Origin: Symbiodinium natans | Lineage: Eukaryota > Sar > Dinophyceae > Suessiales > Symbiodiniaceae | Reading direction: 5' to 3' | Assembly (NCBI GenBank): GCA_905221605.1 | Contig: CAJNDS010000698.1 | Coordinates: forward strand, 7,703 to 45,202 | Length of the DNA stretch: 37,500 nucleotides | Shown: in pieces, positions 1 through 10,980 of the stretch | How positions within the stretch are numbered: position 1 is the stretch's first letter | Layout of the letters: each line of letters opens with the position of its first letter | Notes under the pieces: generated by a model | Database searches by the model: none | Seen by the model: only the letters and a program-made list of their open reading frames with translations | What the model was told of the DNA's origin: nothing | Program-made: the position numbers and the translations under genes

Positions 1-689
1 TGTTGTGTGTGTTGTGTGTGTTGTGTGTGTTGTGTGTGTTGTGTGTGTTGTGTGTGTTGGGTGTGTTGTGTGTGTTGGGTGTGTTGGGTGTGTTGGGTGT
101 GTTGGGTGTGTTGTGTGTGTTGTGTGTGTTGTGTGTGTTGTGTGTGTTGTGTGTGTTGTGTGTGTTGTGTGTGTTGTGTGTGTTGTGTGTGTGTTGTGTG
201 TGTTGTGTTTGTTGTGTGTGTTGTGTGTGTTGTGTGTGTTGTTGTTGTTGTTGTTGTGTGTGTTGTGTGTGTTGTGTGTGTGTTGTGTGTTGTGTGTGTG
301 TGTTGTGTGGTGTTGTGTTGTGTGGTTGTGTGTGTTTGTGTGTTGTGTGTGGGGTGTGGTGTGTGTTGTGTTGTGTGTTGTGTTGTGTTGTGTGTTGTGT
401 TGTGTGTTGTGTTGTGTGTTGTGTGCGTGTGTTGTGTGTGTGAGTGTTCTTTGTGTTGTGTGTGTTGTGTGTGTTGTGTGGGTTGTGTGTGCTGTGTGTG
501 TGTGTGTGTTGTGTGTGTGTGGTGTGTGTGTGTGTGTTGTGTGTGTTGTGTGTGTGTGTTGTGTGTGTTGTGTGTGTGTTGTGTGTGTGTGTTGTGTGTG
601 GTGTGTGTGTTGTGTGTGGTGTGTGTGTTGTGTGTGTGTTGTGTTGTGTGTGTGTGTTGTGTGTGTGTTGTGTTGTGTGTGTTGTGTGT
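1..689. repeat. G/T-only minisatellite (TGTTGTGTG-like, 9-bp unit)
   Basis: The block is a degenerate array of a 9-bp unit close to TTGTGTGTG, with variants TTGGGTGTG and a short (GTT)n stretch near 238-256. The first 425 bases of the plus strand contain only G and T, and only isolated A or C occur after that. The array continues off the left edge of the window. The long open frames through it encode only Cys, Val and Leu runs and are repeat artefacts. Confidence 0.95.
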
Positions 690-832
690 ATATATACATA
701 TACATATGCATATACATATACATATAAATATACATATACATATACATTTTTGACATATTATATATATATATAAGTATGTATATATATATGTGCATATATA
801 TATATATATGTACGTATGTGTGTGTGGTATGA
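690..832. repeat. TA / CATA microsatellite
   Basis: The GT array passes directly into alternating TA, CATATA and TATACA units, then returns to a short GTGTGTG stretch near 820-826. It abuts the point where Hsp70 similarity is lost, so it may mark the break point of that gene fragment. Confidence 0.9.
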
Positions 833-852
833 GTGGGCGCATTTGCTGGGCC

Positions 853-1170
853 AGGCGCAGTGTTCGCGGCCGGCTTCTGCAGCGCCACGGAGGCATCGCC
901 AGTGATGCTAAGGACGGAGGCATCGCCAGTGATGCTAAGGTCCCGGACGAAGGTGACGGTTGAAGGGGTCGTCCGGAAACCCTGAGCAGATAGTGGACGT
1001 GCTGAGATACATCCTATTCCATCCTAAAGCAGCAGTTAATAAAGGAAGCAACAAGACCCCTGAAGCTTGGCTGCCTGGTCGTTGCAGAGGATCTGGACTG
1101 TGCCGTTCTTGAGAACGCCGACACAGCTGTACGTGGTGCCAAGGTCCACGCCCATCGCCAGCTGAGCCAT
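853..1170 (-). pseudogene. Hsp70 (DnaK-family chaperone) 5' fragment, two exons, truncated
   Basis: Hsp70 is an ATP-dependent chaperone; the visible part is the start of its nucleotide-binding domain. Exon 1 runs from the ATG at 1170 down to 1075 (32 codons) and contains the phosphate-1 motif [11 protein letters not shown], followed by a degenerate version of the usual sequence up to NDQ. Exon 2 begins at 981 with GFRTTPSTVTF, which matches the family's NDQGNRTTPSYVAF when joined to exon 1. The 93-bp intron between them (982-1074) would use a GC donor and an AG acceptor followed by G. Exon 2 then carries an in-frame 27-bp duplication (SITGDASV twice) and a loose match to the GDAA..Q..NP.NT segment. 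Similarity ends near 853, just before the TA microsatellite. A complete family member is about 640 residues, so about 90% is missing. I see no other Hsp70 exon in the window. This is most likely a decayed fragment; a gene continuing into distant exons cannot be excluded. Confidence 0.75.
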
Positions 1171-2990
1171 GCGCAAGGGCTTCCAGCTACAGCGGGCTCG
1201 TACCACGCCACAAAGGATCCACGTGACTGCGGCGATCCAGACTGACGGAAAGAAACTACAAGACATGATTTACCTGAGCTCAATTAATCGTTAGTTTCAA
1301 GACAAAGTTTAACGAATTTAACTGTACTGAACTTCAGTTGAATTGCTTACATCCTACTCCTGAATTAAAAACCTTAATGGGGAGTAGGATTCAAATATGT
1401 AAATCCGAGTCCTTATTGCAGAATTTGATCGGGAGCAAGATGGGTGAGAGCTTTGGCTGAGGAGCGATCTTAAGGTGCGCCTTCACGATCTGCAGCGGCT
1501 GGTGAAGTTGCGACCATTGGTGAAGATAAAGACCTTACATGGTGCTTGAACTTGACAGTGAACGTGCCTCGTGTACTGCAATCAAGGCTTTGAACCTGGC
1601 ACAGTTGTGAGAGACATGTCTAACACGAGTAAAGGAAAGGTGAACGGAGTGCAAGCGAACGGCAGCGTCCCAACCACCCATCCACTTTTACTCGAAAAGC
1701 AACTTGCACACGTTTGTAAAGACGAGCCGGACACTGATGGGTGGCCAAGTCCCGAGGTTGATGTGGGTCATTTCGGGGCACAACAGGTATCGTGAACAAA
1801 GCCTGCCGCCTCAAATGTGCGTGCTGGAAACGGCCTGCGTGCACCAAGATGCAGCAGGCAACTCAAGGCTTGCCATTTGTTGACAGCCTACTTGTCTGTT
1901 AGCATTGCCACTTAAAGACTGCTGCCATGCTTCCCTCTGCCGAAAATCAAAGAAGCGTAAACAGGCTCCGACTGCACCAGCTAAGAGTTCTATATATGTA
2001 TGTATATATTACTGTACGATTCCGTAAAGCCCGATTAAGAACTCGTAAGTCATTTTGTGTGTTGAGTGCAGCTTTGTGAGATGGTCTACGTTAACAGAGA
2101 TCTCGGTTTGGGGCGGTTTCTCAGCCGCTGCGTTGTGAGAGTTTGTTTTCACAAACGCACGAGATCGCATATGTCGCCGAGAAGGGAAATTGGAAGATGT
2201 CTTCGTAGCAGAGGGGGACATCTGGCCAACACCTTCTGGTAAGACAGAAACCAATTGCGCAGCATTAGGCCTATTCAGCCTAATATGGCTGGGTTTCGGG
2301 GTCAGTGGCGCCTTGCGCCAGTGCGGGGGCCGGGCCGAGGACTCTCTGTCGAAACCCTAAAGATGAGGTCCTCAGAGCCCCCTCAGCTCCAAAACTGTTA
2401 AAGCCTGCCTGGGTCACACACATCAGCTGGTTGAGCGTGTTCAGCGCAAAGTTCTGCTTCTGCGAGTCCGGCGGGGCGTTCTGCCTGGACCCGATGGCGC
2501 GGCATGACGACTGCTGCTTGAGGTTCAATGCTTAGGCTGCAGGGTTTCATGACTAAGTGCTTACATGAAAGATTCAGACCTACATAGCACTTAAAGTTTA
2601 GGGTTTATAGGGTTCATAGCTGTGCGGTTGACACCTGGACCCCGGAGCCGTCAAGAGTGTAAGTCCCTAAGCCCTACGCTCTCTCACCGACTGAAGCCCT
2701 TAAACCTTCACACCCCTAACCCCAAAGCAGAGACATTTCCCAAACGGAGCCGGGTTCACGCCATCCCCTCGATCAAGCAGCAAACTTCGCGCTCCCTGTC
2801 CTGGCCGCCGAGGAGGGAGGTCTATCGTCTTGGGTTCCACCCATGAAGGCCTAAAAGCCCTGCAGACACAAAAAGACCGATAAAAGCAATAGGACCAAAT
2901 ATGGGGCCTGCAAACCCAAACCCTAAACCTTCAACCCTAAATTGTAAACCTGCAACCCTCAGAGGCAAGCCTTATAAATTCACCTCGGCT
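1171..2990. other. no recognisable gene; sparse telomere-like words
   Basis: I recognise no gene. A plus-strand open stretch at 1571-1795 has fairly protein-like composition but begins with GTG, has no family resemblance and no clear splice context. Degenerate TTTAGGG/CCCTAAA words appear at 2590-2615 and 2920-2960. Confidence 0.5.
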
Positions 2991-4260
2991 TCCTGCCGAG
3001 ACGCGTTTTCTCCTTCCCCCCCAGACCTAATTTTGTGACCCAGCCCCCCACCCCCCCCCCCGCCCGTGACTTTAGAAAGCGCTCCAAAATGCAAATTTTG
3101 TCCTCTTGGGACCCCTGTGACCCTTCCCTGGGACCCCCTCCCGTTTTTGAGGCCTTTCCCAGAACCTCTTCCTCCTTTCCTGTCCGTAGGCCGGCCCGGC
3201 TGCCGAGGCGGCGCGCGCAAGCAGTTGCAATTAGGAATTGTTTTTTTTCTTGCACCGGCCTTGAAGAGGCCGTGGCTCAACATCGCCGCCGTGAGCGAGG
3301 AAGCAATACAACTCTCCTGTTGGCTTGGGGTGTTAGATTCTCAGGGTGTTAGGGAGTTGGGGTTCGGATGTTAGGCTTCAGGGTTCACAGCAAAGTTCAG
3401 GTTTTATGGATTTAGGCTTTGTATGCGTGAGGCAGGGTTTCCCACAGGATACGTTACAGTGAAACCGCTGTGTAAGAAATCATTGTATAAGCCCCTAGAT
3501 CCAGGGATCAGGAGCAACAACTCGGAGAGAGGGGTTCTAGTGCTTTTAGGGTCTAGGGGGTTTTAGGGCTCTTCAAGGCAGAGAACCGTGTCTGCGGGAG
3601 ATCTCTTGAACGGCTCCGCCTAACACGATTCTTGTCAGAAGGTACAATGTCAACAGAACCCGAATCATAGCAAGCCTATGTTGTGTACCACTGTGTACCA
3701 TTGTTAGGCGTGACAGCGATACCTGAGCCCCTGTTTCTCCTCCGGAGAACAGGGAGCTAAAGGGGTCATTTGTCCAAGACCGCTGTCCCCAAACATTTGG
3801 CTCAAGAGCCAATGTGTTACTCTAGGATACGTAGCTTGCTTGCCAGCTCTCTCGAATTCAGCAATTCGGGGCTTTCGGTTTGTGGTACAAACCCAAATGA
3901 AGCCATCTCCATCCAGGCTTGGAATCAGTCCTTCGGCGGGTAGTCCTCGATAGCCGCCCTGTCATTCTCATTGCAAGGTTCCGGGTCAGGGTGTAGGGTT
4001 TAAGATTGGGGTTAGGGTTTGAAGGTGCTCTCGTGGTTAGATGGTTGGGGTGTGGTTCTACCCTAAACCCTAAACGTTAAACCTTAAAGATAATTTGGCT
4101 GTAGGAACATTCGCTGAGTACATAATTTCTGGCCTCAGGCGCTCGATCCCGGCCTGAGCTCCTCAATGAAGGCGTCCACCAGCTGGATGTGGATCTGGCA
4201 GAGTTGGGCTGAGGATTTTCAGGATTTAGCACCCGCCCCCCCCCCCCCCCCCCCCACCCG
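2991..4260. other. non-coding stretch with poly-C tracts and telomere-like words
   Basis: It contains C-rich homopolymer runs at 3045-3061 and a 20-C run at 4236-4255, plus TTTAGGG-like words at 3340-3420 and 3985-4085. A CATTTGGCTCAAG string lies at 3794-3806 and is discussed in the findings. No convincing ORF is present. Confidence 0.5.
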
Positions 4261-7020
4261 TCATTCATCCTCTATTGCAATACCTTCGCCCTAATTACAT
4301 CAGCAGCCTTGGCCACGTAAACGGGGGAGGTGGGGACGCTAGGCTCCCCTTGCAGCATTGGCATGTGACGTGCTCACAGCTGACTTTCGTTTGGCTCTGG
4401 CACCTCCTTCTGCGGGCCATCTGATGCTGCGCATTGCATCAGAACCTGGGCAGAAAGCGGGTTCATGGCTTGGGATTTGGGATGTTTTGGGAAGGTCCGG
4501 GAGCTTCGAATTCCTTCTGCAGGAGAAACTGTTCCTGATTCCCTAAGCCCTCAAAGCGCAGTCCACCGACCATGATTGTCACGCTGTGTCACTATGTCAT
4601 TTGACCTCCTGAACGCTAAGCTCTGATTCCAAAACCAATAAAGACCCCGAAGCCCCTGCCTGGACCCTTTGGCGTGCCACCGTGCCGAATCTCGACATGC
4701 CCCTTTGCACTTTGGTTGGCATCGTGGCCTCTCCCACCTATTTCGGACAGCCACTTCATCAAGCAACCTCCCACCCTAAAAACCCCCAACTTGTTACAAA
4801 ACCCCAAGACTATGAAGAGGAACAGACATCCAACAAGTCGCAGAGCCACGGTCACTACAGCTACAACGACCTTGCAGAACCTGCAGGGTCGTTTAGGGGT
4901 TTCGGTTCTGGTGTTTAGGGTTAAGCGCAGGGCTCCGAAAGAGTTAGGGGGGTTTAGGGCTGGGGGGTTGAGAGATGAAACAGAATTTCGCCTCGGCCGC
5001 CCGGCCGGCCACCCTGCCCCCTGAGGCTGCTTTTGATACTGAGATAATCTTCCGATGTTCTGTAGAAACAAGGAGCGCTCTGCGAGAAGCGCAGAATCGT
5101 GAACCAGAGGAGCCGAAAGTACTGTGCCTGCCAATGAAGATGACATGTCGGGAGCCTCCAAGGACTCCGGCCTAAGCCTGATAATGGCCCTAACCACCAG
5201 CAGGCCACAAGCGGGAGCCGAGCCCGCAGGCGCTTTCTGGACCCGCAAAACTTTTTGCATCCAACATTGGAACCCAATAGTGCTGCCACCGTGCTTCAGA
5301 AATAACACCTACTCTAGCCAAGCTCGGGGCTAGAACCTGTTTCAACCCTGCACCCTAAAACCTAAACCTTCTGAGGGGAGCACTTCGATGCCTTGAGGCC
5401 TGAGGCTTGGGTTTAGGGGTTCAAGGTTCAGCGTTGAAGGGTTTAGGGTTCATGGTTTATAGTGAAAGGCTTCTAGGGTTGATTCCTTTAGTGGAGGTCA
5501 CACGGCTTTGGAGGTTTGGGAGTTTAGGGGTCCAGCAAAACTGCTGATGCAATTGACGCTCTGTAACCCAAATCCCGAAGCACGCGATGTGGCGGGCAGG
5601 CTGGTTTAGTGTAGTTGTTTCGCAGCTAGCGTCAGGCGAGTGTCACGAGACTTTTCCTACACTCGAGACCTAGCAATTCGATCAAAAAGGTCTGGTCGAC
5701 CCAATGGTCTCACCACCACCTCGAACACATGGGTTTAAGGCGCAGGGCTTCGTGTTTAGCAACGCCGTCTAAACTGTCAGACCTTGGAAGTGAAGAACAC
5801 CCCCCCCCTTCAAAAATCACGAAAAAAAAGCACTGTCAGGTGTTGGGTTTCTAAGGGCTTAGGCTTCGGAAACGTAACCTCACGCAACAGAGAGGCCCAC
5901 CCACCGAGGCAGAAGCACACTGACCTCGCCCATGAAGATCCTGGCCATGACCAGCGACTTTCGCTTCTGCCCTGCACCTGAACCTCAAAAGCGCGATAAA
6001 AATTAAAAGAACCTTGACCCCAAAACCTAAACCTGAAAATCCAAACCTTTGGCGCTGCGGTGAGGGTCTGAGTCCCAGGTTTTTGTAGTTACAGTGTTCC
6101 AAACCCAACTTGGCCAGGAGCACCCGCGCATCAGCTCGTCCACCTGCCTTAGCCAGGGACGTGGGCTCTGCTTGCCGGCTTCAGGCTTAAGGAGACTTAG
6201 GGCTGAAACAAAACGTGCTGGACCTCAAACCCGCACAGCGATGCGCCCTCCCCCCCTCCAAGAAAAAACAAAAAAGAAACGAGAGGATGGTTGTGTGCGC
6301 GCGTGCTGTTTTTGCTTGTTTGGTGTGTGCGATCGTGTCTCCATATTGCGCGCATGTGTCTACACATGGTGACCTGCTGGCTGTTTTCGGGCATGTGCTT
6401 TGACAATCTTTGACAGATGCTGGCCGAGTTTTTGGCAGGAGGGGGGCGCTTCAAAACTTTCCTTACGAGACAGTTTTGCTTCGTCGCAATTAAAAGGGCT
6501 TCCGCGAGCCTGGCTTCCAACCAAGTTTGGGATTGCGAGGAAGTTGCGCCAATTTTTTCATATGTCGATGGCCAAGGTCCAGTGAGCTGCAGCGGCGTCA
6601 AGCCTATCTGGCGCTGAATGTCTTCGGGCAAAAGGTAGACGGGATGCATGAACATCGATGGATTGTTCCCGATGTTGGCCCCAATCACTACGCTGGGTCT
6701 CGGCAGTGTTGAGGCATCTGATGCCGCACATGTAATGTGGACTCGGCTCATTGAAGGAAGCTGGCTCAGGCGTCATGGGACCATTGGGGCTCGAAGGGTC
6801 AGGATCATTTTGGCCTACCCCCCCCCCCCCCCCCCCCCGCGATGGTGATATGACCACTCACGCTGAAAGACGACATGTCGTGGGGAGGATGAACAGGGCT
6901 AGAGATTCGAACGTTCAAGGCAGTGCCCATTGGGCATTCTTTAGGTACTGAGAGCATCTTACTTGTAGGTATCGAACTCGGTCGTCATGAGACTTTGATA
7001 CTGACTTTTTGAAATTCAGG
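4256..7020. other. non-coding or unrecognised; scattered telomere-like words and a 21-C run
   Basis: Telomere-like words are dispersed at 4905-4925, 5340-5470 and 6025-6040, and an uninterrupted run of 21 C lies at 6818-6838. The longest open frame (minus, 4616-5308) runs through telomere-like sequence and I do not believe it is a gene. Confidence 0.45.
6485..6751 (-). CDS. possible exon, unrecognised product
   Basis: The minus-strand frame here has more protein-like composition than its surroundings, with mixed helical residues including PEDIQRQIGL and TWLEARLAEALL. It is downstream of a poly-C run and continues as low-complexity sequence below 6485. I recognise no family and see no clear splice sites. 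It could equally be chance. Confidence 0.2.
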
Positions 7021-7054
7021 CAGATCCAACATCTAAGACGCTCCAGAAAGTGCT

Positions 7055-7230
7055 GTGAGCATCTTGGATCTTGGTGCATCCGGGCGACTTTGAGAGTGCA
7101 AAATGCGCAAATCTAGGATCAAAGAAGATCCAAAGTCATGGGAGCATCATGGCTCTTAGATCTTGGAGCCGGGCGACATTCAAAGTCGCTTGGAAGCCGC
7201 GATCCAAGACCCAAGATCCAAGAAGAACCA
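7055..7230. repeat. GATCTTGG-rich imperfect inverted repeat
   Basis: AGCATCTTGGATCTTGG at 7059-7075 faces GATCCAAGACCCAAGATCC at 7201-7219, with copies of CCGGGCGAC at 7080 and 7169 between them. The same GATCCAAGATCC vocabulary forms part of the palindromic array at 24.0-24.5 kb, so this may be a degenerate outlying member. Confidence 0.55.
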
Positions 7231-8245
7231 AAGCTGAAATACAACACCCGAAAACCCAAACGAAAACACCGAAACTGCAGAAAGCACCGAAACACAAGAG
7301 ATAAACACAGAGAGATAGAGAGAGACACGTAGTCATCCTTCCTCCAGAAGAACCGAGCCTGCGGCGTAAGGCCCCAAACGCTTATAAGCCCTGAACCCCT
7401 ACCCCTAAGTTAAGGCGACTTACAGTTCGGTTCAGGTCCGCACGTCTCGATCCACAGCGCATTTGCCTGCCGAGGAGTTCCGGATAGAAGGTTGAGGGTT
7501 TAGGGTTGACAGTTGAGGGATTGATGGGTTTAGGGTTTAGTGTTTTAGGGTCTTTTCGTCGTCGTGTTTAGGGTTGTAGGCTTGGTCCTTGTGACTTTCA
7601 TGAACTAAACGCGTACTTTCTCAAATCGAACTTTTCCTGCATTCCGAGAACCCTCAACCCAAACCCCAAAAGCCGAAAAAAAAAAAACTAAAACCTAAAC
7701 CCCAAAGCGCTAAACCTTCACCCCTAGCCCCAAAATTTTACAAAACCGAAGCCCTAAATCCCTAAACCCTATAAACCCTACACCTAGGCGCTTGTGGTCA
7801 GGCGGTGTAATTTCTGTCGTCCCCAAGGGCTAGCAGATCCACGGTGGCGCCACAGAACCCTGTGTGTGTGGTAGAAAGCTACACCACTTTTTCGTGCAGT
7901 ATTGGCCTCTTCACTACAGTAAAACTTGCTGACCAGGCAACATTGCAAGAGACAAAGCCGTTTGCTGGCTGTTTTGGGTTTATGTTTTCCTTGCTAATCT
8001 ACAGAGGCAAGGCACAGACGGCCGAAGCGGCAGCTCGCAGAACAAGCTTGGCATCGGCAGGCCAGGAAGAAAGTACCAAGGCAAGAGTCGCACTAATCCA
8101 GGCTTTTGATTAATGGGGGGAGGAGCCAGAAATAAATAGCCACACCGTGCAGAGTCATGAGCCCGCCCCCAAAAAACCGACCCATAGTACTAGGCAGTTC
8201 TAAGCGGTAATGGTGCTGGTTGTGGTCGTGGCAATGGCGGTGGTG
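7231..8245. other. telomere-like blocks, no recognisable gene
   Basis: TTTAGGG-oriented words cluster at 7496-7575 and CCCTAAA-oriented words at 7645-7790, so the two orientations face each other across about 70 bp. A plus-strand open frame at 7844-8113 lacks an ATG until near its middle and matches nothing I know. Confidence 0.5.
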
Positions 8246-8265
8246 GTGGCGGTGGCGTTGGTGGT

Positions 8266-8418
8266 AGTAGTACTAGGAGTAGGAGTAGGAGTAGGAGTAG
8301 GAGTAGGAGTAGGAGTAGGAGTAGGAGTAGGAGTAGGAGTAGGAGTAGGAGTAGGAGTAGGAGTAGGAGTAGGAGTAGGAGTCGTCGTCGTCGTCGTCGT
8401 CGTCGTAGTCGTCGTCGA
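8266..8418. repeat. (TAGGAG)n hexanucleotide followed by (GTC)n
   Basis: About 18 near-perfect copies of the hexamer occupy about 8272-8382, followed directly by (GTC)n to 8417. Upstream, 8210-8265 is GGT/GTG-rich. The frames reading Thr-Pro or Gly-Val runs are repeat artefacts. Confidence 0.95.
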
Positions 8419-9613
8419 AATTAAAGGACCGGATAACCCCCCCACATGTGTATTTAATCTTTTCGCAAAGAGTGTACAGGTGAATACGAGTGAGTGAGGG
8501 AGTAAGCGAGTGAGTGTGTGGGTGCGAGTTGTTTCCTTCGCCGCACTTTTGCTACCGTCCAGGCGTGGGATGCGACAGCTTCGGGCTTGAAGGCATTCAA
8601 GAGTTTCGGGTTCTGTTGTCATCTGGCGAGCGGGCTTTCAGCGACATCTTTTTGACTTGCAGCGACAGGCAGGGTGCGAACCCTAAACCCTAAAACTTAA
8701 ATTCCCACCCAGGCCTGCTTAGGCCGTACCCACCCTTTTCGAGCATGCCTGGACCCAGCACTCCACCCGACAGCGACTAACACCATCGCTTGCACTTATT
8801 ATGCAAGCCTAAAGAGCTGTGTTGAGCGTGAGCCGTGGGCCCGCCCGTCTGGAGCCCCTGGTGCCGGACCCCTGCCGGAGCGTGTTCAGGGACCAGAGAG
8901 GGGCCGCATGCTCAAAAACCCACTACCAAACCCAAAAACTTCCTGCCCACCCTGGCCCCCATGGCCCCCCCCTATCCCCCCCCCGGCCCTCCCTGCTGTC
9001 CCTGGCCCCCTGCCTGATCTTGGCCCTCCCGGCCCTCCTTGAGCGGACAGACGGTAAAGTGAGGGCAATTAAAACGACGAATTCCATGAATTGCTAGAAC
9101 TACTCTAGTCATAATCAAATCTGATGCCGTCAGCATGGTTGACCTTTGGATTGGGGTGTAGGCATTGATTGCATACCGTCGCTTGCTCAAACCCCTGCCA
9201 AAGCCTCTGACCAAGCGACATCTAATCCTAGGCAACAAGCCGGAGCATCAACTCTACGACCTCCACAAGAAGCTCTATGAACGGGGTTAAAGGACAAGGT
9301 CCACCTTACTCCTGGACCCTCTCCACCTGCCCGAACCTCTCCTACCCAACCGCTCGCAGGATGGGGGTGGGAAGTGGGAATTTAGGGCGTTAGTCCGAAA
9401 CCCTCAAAGGAAAAAAGTTGGGTGGATGCCTGCGTAAGCAGGGGGTGGGAAAAATGAAACAACCCAATCTTTCTGGTTGCGGTGGCTCCAACTTCAATAT
9501 ACGCCGCCGCGACATATGCCGCCCCCTCACACCCCCTGGGTGTGTTGGGGCGCCATCTCCGCATGAAATCTACTGCCGCGGCGCGGCGAGAAGCCCTAAA
9601 CCCTAAACTACCC
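8419..9613. other. no recognisable gene; C-rich and telomere-like segments
   Basis: Telomere-like CCCTAAACCCTAAA occurs at 8682-8697 and 9594-9608. A C-rich stretch with GGCCCCC words spans about 8950-9010. I see no supported ORF or RNA gene. Confidence 0.5.
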
Positions 9614-9895
9614 TAACGCGCGGGGCCCGGTCCAGGGCCCCACAAGCGGCACCTGCGCCGCGCCTGCCAACGAGCCCCACGCGCGTGCGGGGCCGGTCGA
9701 GGGCCCCCAAGTGTTGCCTGTGTGCGCCTGCCAACGCGAAGGCCGGTCGAGGGCCCCCAAGTTCTGCGCTGGCTAGCACAAGCCAACGCGAAGCGAGCGC
9801 CCCAGCGGCAGATGAGTAAATGTGCTGTGTGCCACACGCGCGCGCGGGGCCGGTCGAGGGCCCCCAAGTGCTGCGCCTGCTAGCACAAGCGGCAC
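9614..9895. repeat. GC-rich minisatellite, GGCCGGTCGAGGGCCCCC unit
   Basis: Four copies of GGCCGGTCGAGGGCCCCCAA or a close variant start near 9624, 9690, 9740 and 9848, each followed by related AGTGCTGCGCCTG-type sequence. Spacing is irregular (about 50-110 bp), showing internal deletions. The block is flanked on the left by CCCTAAACCCTAAAC. Confidence 0.85.
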
Positions 9896-9904
9896 CTGTG
9901 CAAG

Positions 9905-10245
9905 CGGCAGATGAGTGAATGTGTGCTGTGTGTGTGTGTGTGCGTGAGACTGAGTGAGGGAGTGAGTGAGTGAGTGAGTGGTGAGTGAGTGATGATGAGT
10001 GATGAGTGAAATGCAAACGGTAGATGAGTGAATGCGTGCTGTGTGTGTGTGCGTGAGACTGAGTGAGTGAGTGAGTGAGCGAGTGAGTGAGTGACTGGTG
10101 AGTGAGTGATGATGAGTGATGAGTGAGTGTGTGCTGTGTGTGTGTGAGACTGAGTGAGTGAGTGAGTGGTGAGTGAGTTATGACGAGTGATGAGTGAGTG
10201 TGTGCTGTGTGGGTGCATGAGTCCGTGCGTGACTGAGTGAGTCAG
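9905..10245. repeat. GAGT-rich minisatellite, about 110-bp unit
   Basis: About three units each read GCAGATGAGTGAATG, then a GTGTGTGTG run, then GAGACTGAGTGAGTGAGTG, then GATGATGAGTGATGAGTGA. They begin near 9907, 10018 and 10120, with a shortened unit after 10200. Confidence 0.85.
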
Positions 10246-10425
10246 CGAGAGGAAGGAGGAGGAGAAGGAGGAGGAGGAGAAGGCGGGAGAGCCCCAAAAG
10301 TAAGAACCCCACACAAAGATGTGGGGAGTAGGAGCAGGAGCAGGAGTAGGAGTAGGAGGAGTAGTAGTTGTAGTAGTAGTAGTAGTAGTAGTAGTAGGAG
10401 GAGGAGGAGTAGGAGAAGGAGAAGG
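10246..10425. repeat. (GGA)n and (GTA)n trinucleotide tracts
   Basis: GGAGGAGAA-type sequence occupies about 10250-10290 and a GGAGTA/GTA tract about 10325-10425, separated by a short unique piece. The poly-Leu and poly-Ser frames through it are artefacts. Confidence 0.9.
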
Positions 10426-10980
10426 CCTGAACCCCTAAACCCTTGCAGCTTCTTGGCTTTGTAGCCACAGCGGGCCATGCAGCATCTAGGTGCAGAAGAA
10501 ACAGAAACCTTAAGGCCTGAACCCTAATCCTTTATAGCTCAGGCTGGAATGAAATCCCCCGTTTCAGGCTCCAAGCTCAAACTGCTTCTCAGGCTCAAGC
10601 TCAATAACGTTGGCTTCCATGCTTGGCCATACATTTTCCTAACCCGGCCCAAAATACAATTCTCGAAATATGGGATGGGGGGGGGGAGGTTTGAGGGATG
10701 TTTTGGACGACGGCAGTGTGACACCTTGGGATCCTCGCGTTGCAGCAGCAATGTCAAGATTGACCGTGCATCACTCCAAGTCAGTACTACCAGAGCAAGT
10801 GCAAAGAGTGTGTGCCCTACAGCATCCTACAGTAGACCCCGAAACTGCCAGCCCCGAATGACCTGGAAGTCGGCTGCCAGCTGCTCCTGGGTCGTTAGGG
10901 AGACCCAGAAATTTCAGGCACTGCACCGCAGTGGTTTCTGGCTGGGGACCTACGAGCACATCGGCGCTGGAGGTTTTCTT
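10426..10980. other. no recognisable gene between minisatellites and the TIR element
   Basis: Telomere-like words occur at 10432-10442 and 10516-10525. A plus-strand ATG frame from 10549 to 10986 runs into the left inverted repeat of the next element and has no family resemblance. A GC-rich homopolymer patch lies at 10677-10687. Confidence 0.45.

Noticed and set aside
3-773. Four overlapping long plus-strand ORFs of Cys, Val and Leu
   Set aside because: They are the three readings of the GT minisatellite, with alternative start codons and no complexity.
4616-5308. 230-codon minus-strand ORF
   Set aside because: It runs through telomere-like sequence, has a TTG-like or uncertain start, no family motif, and both strands are open in the same area.
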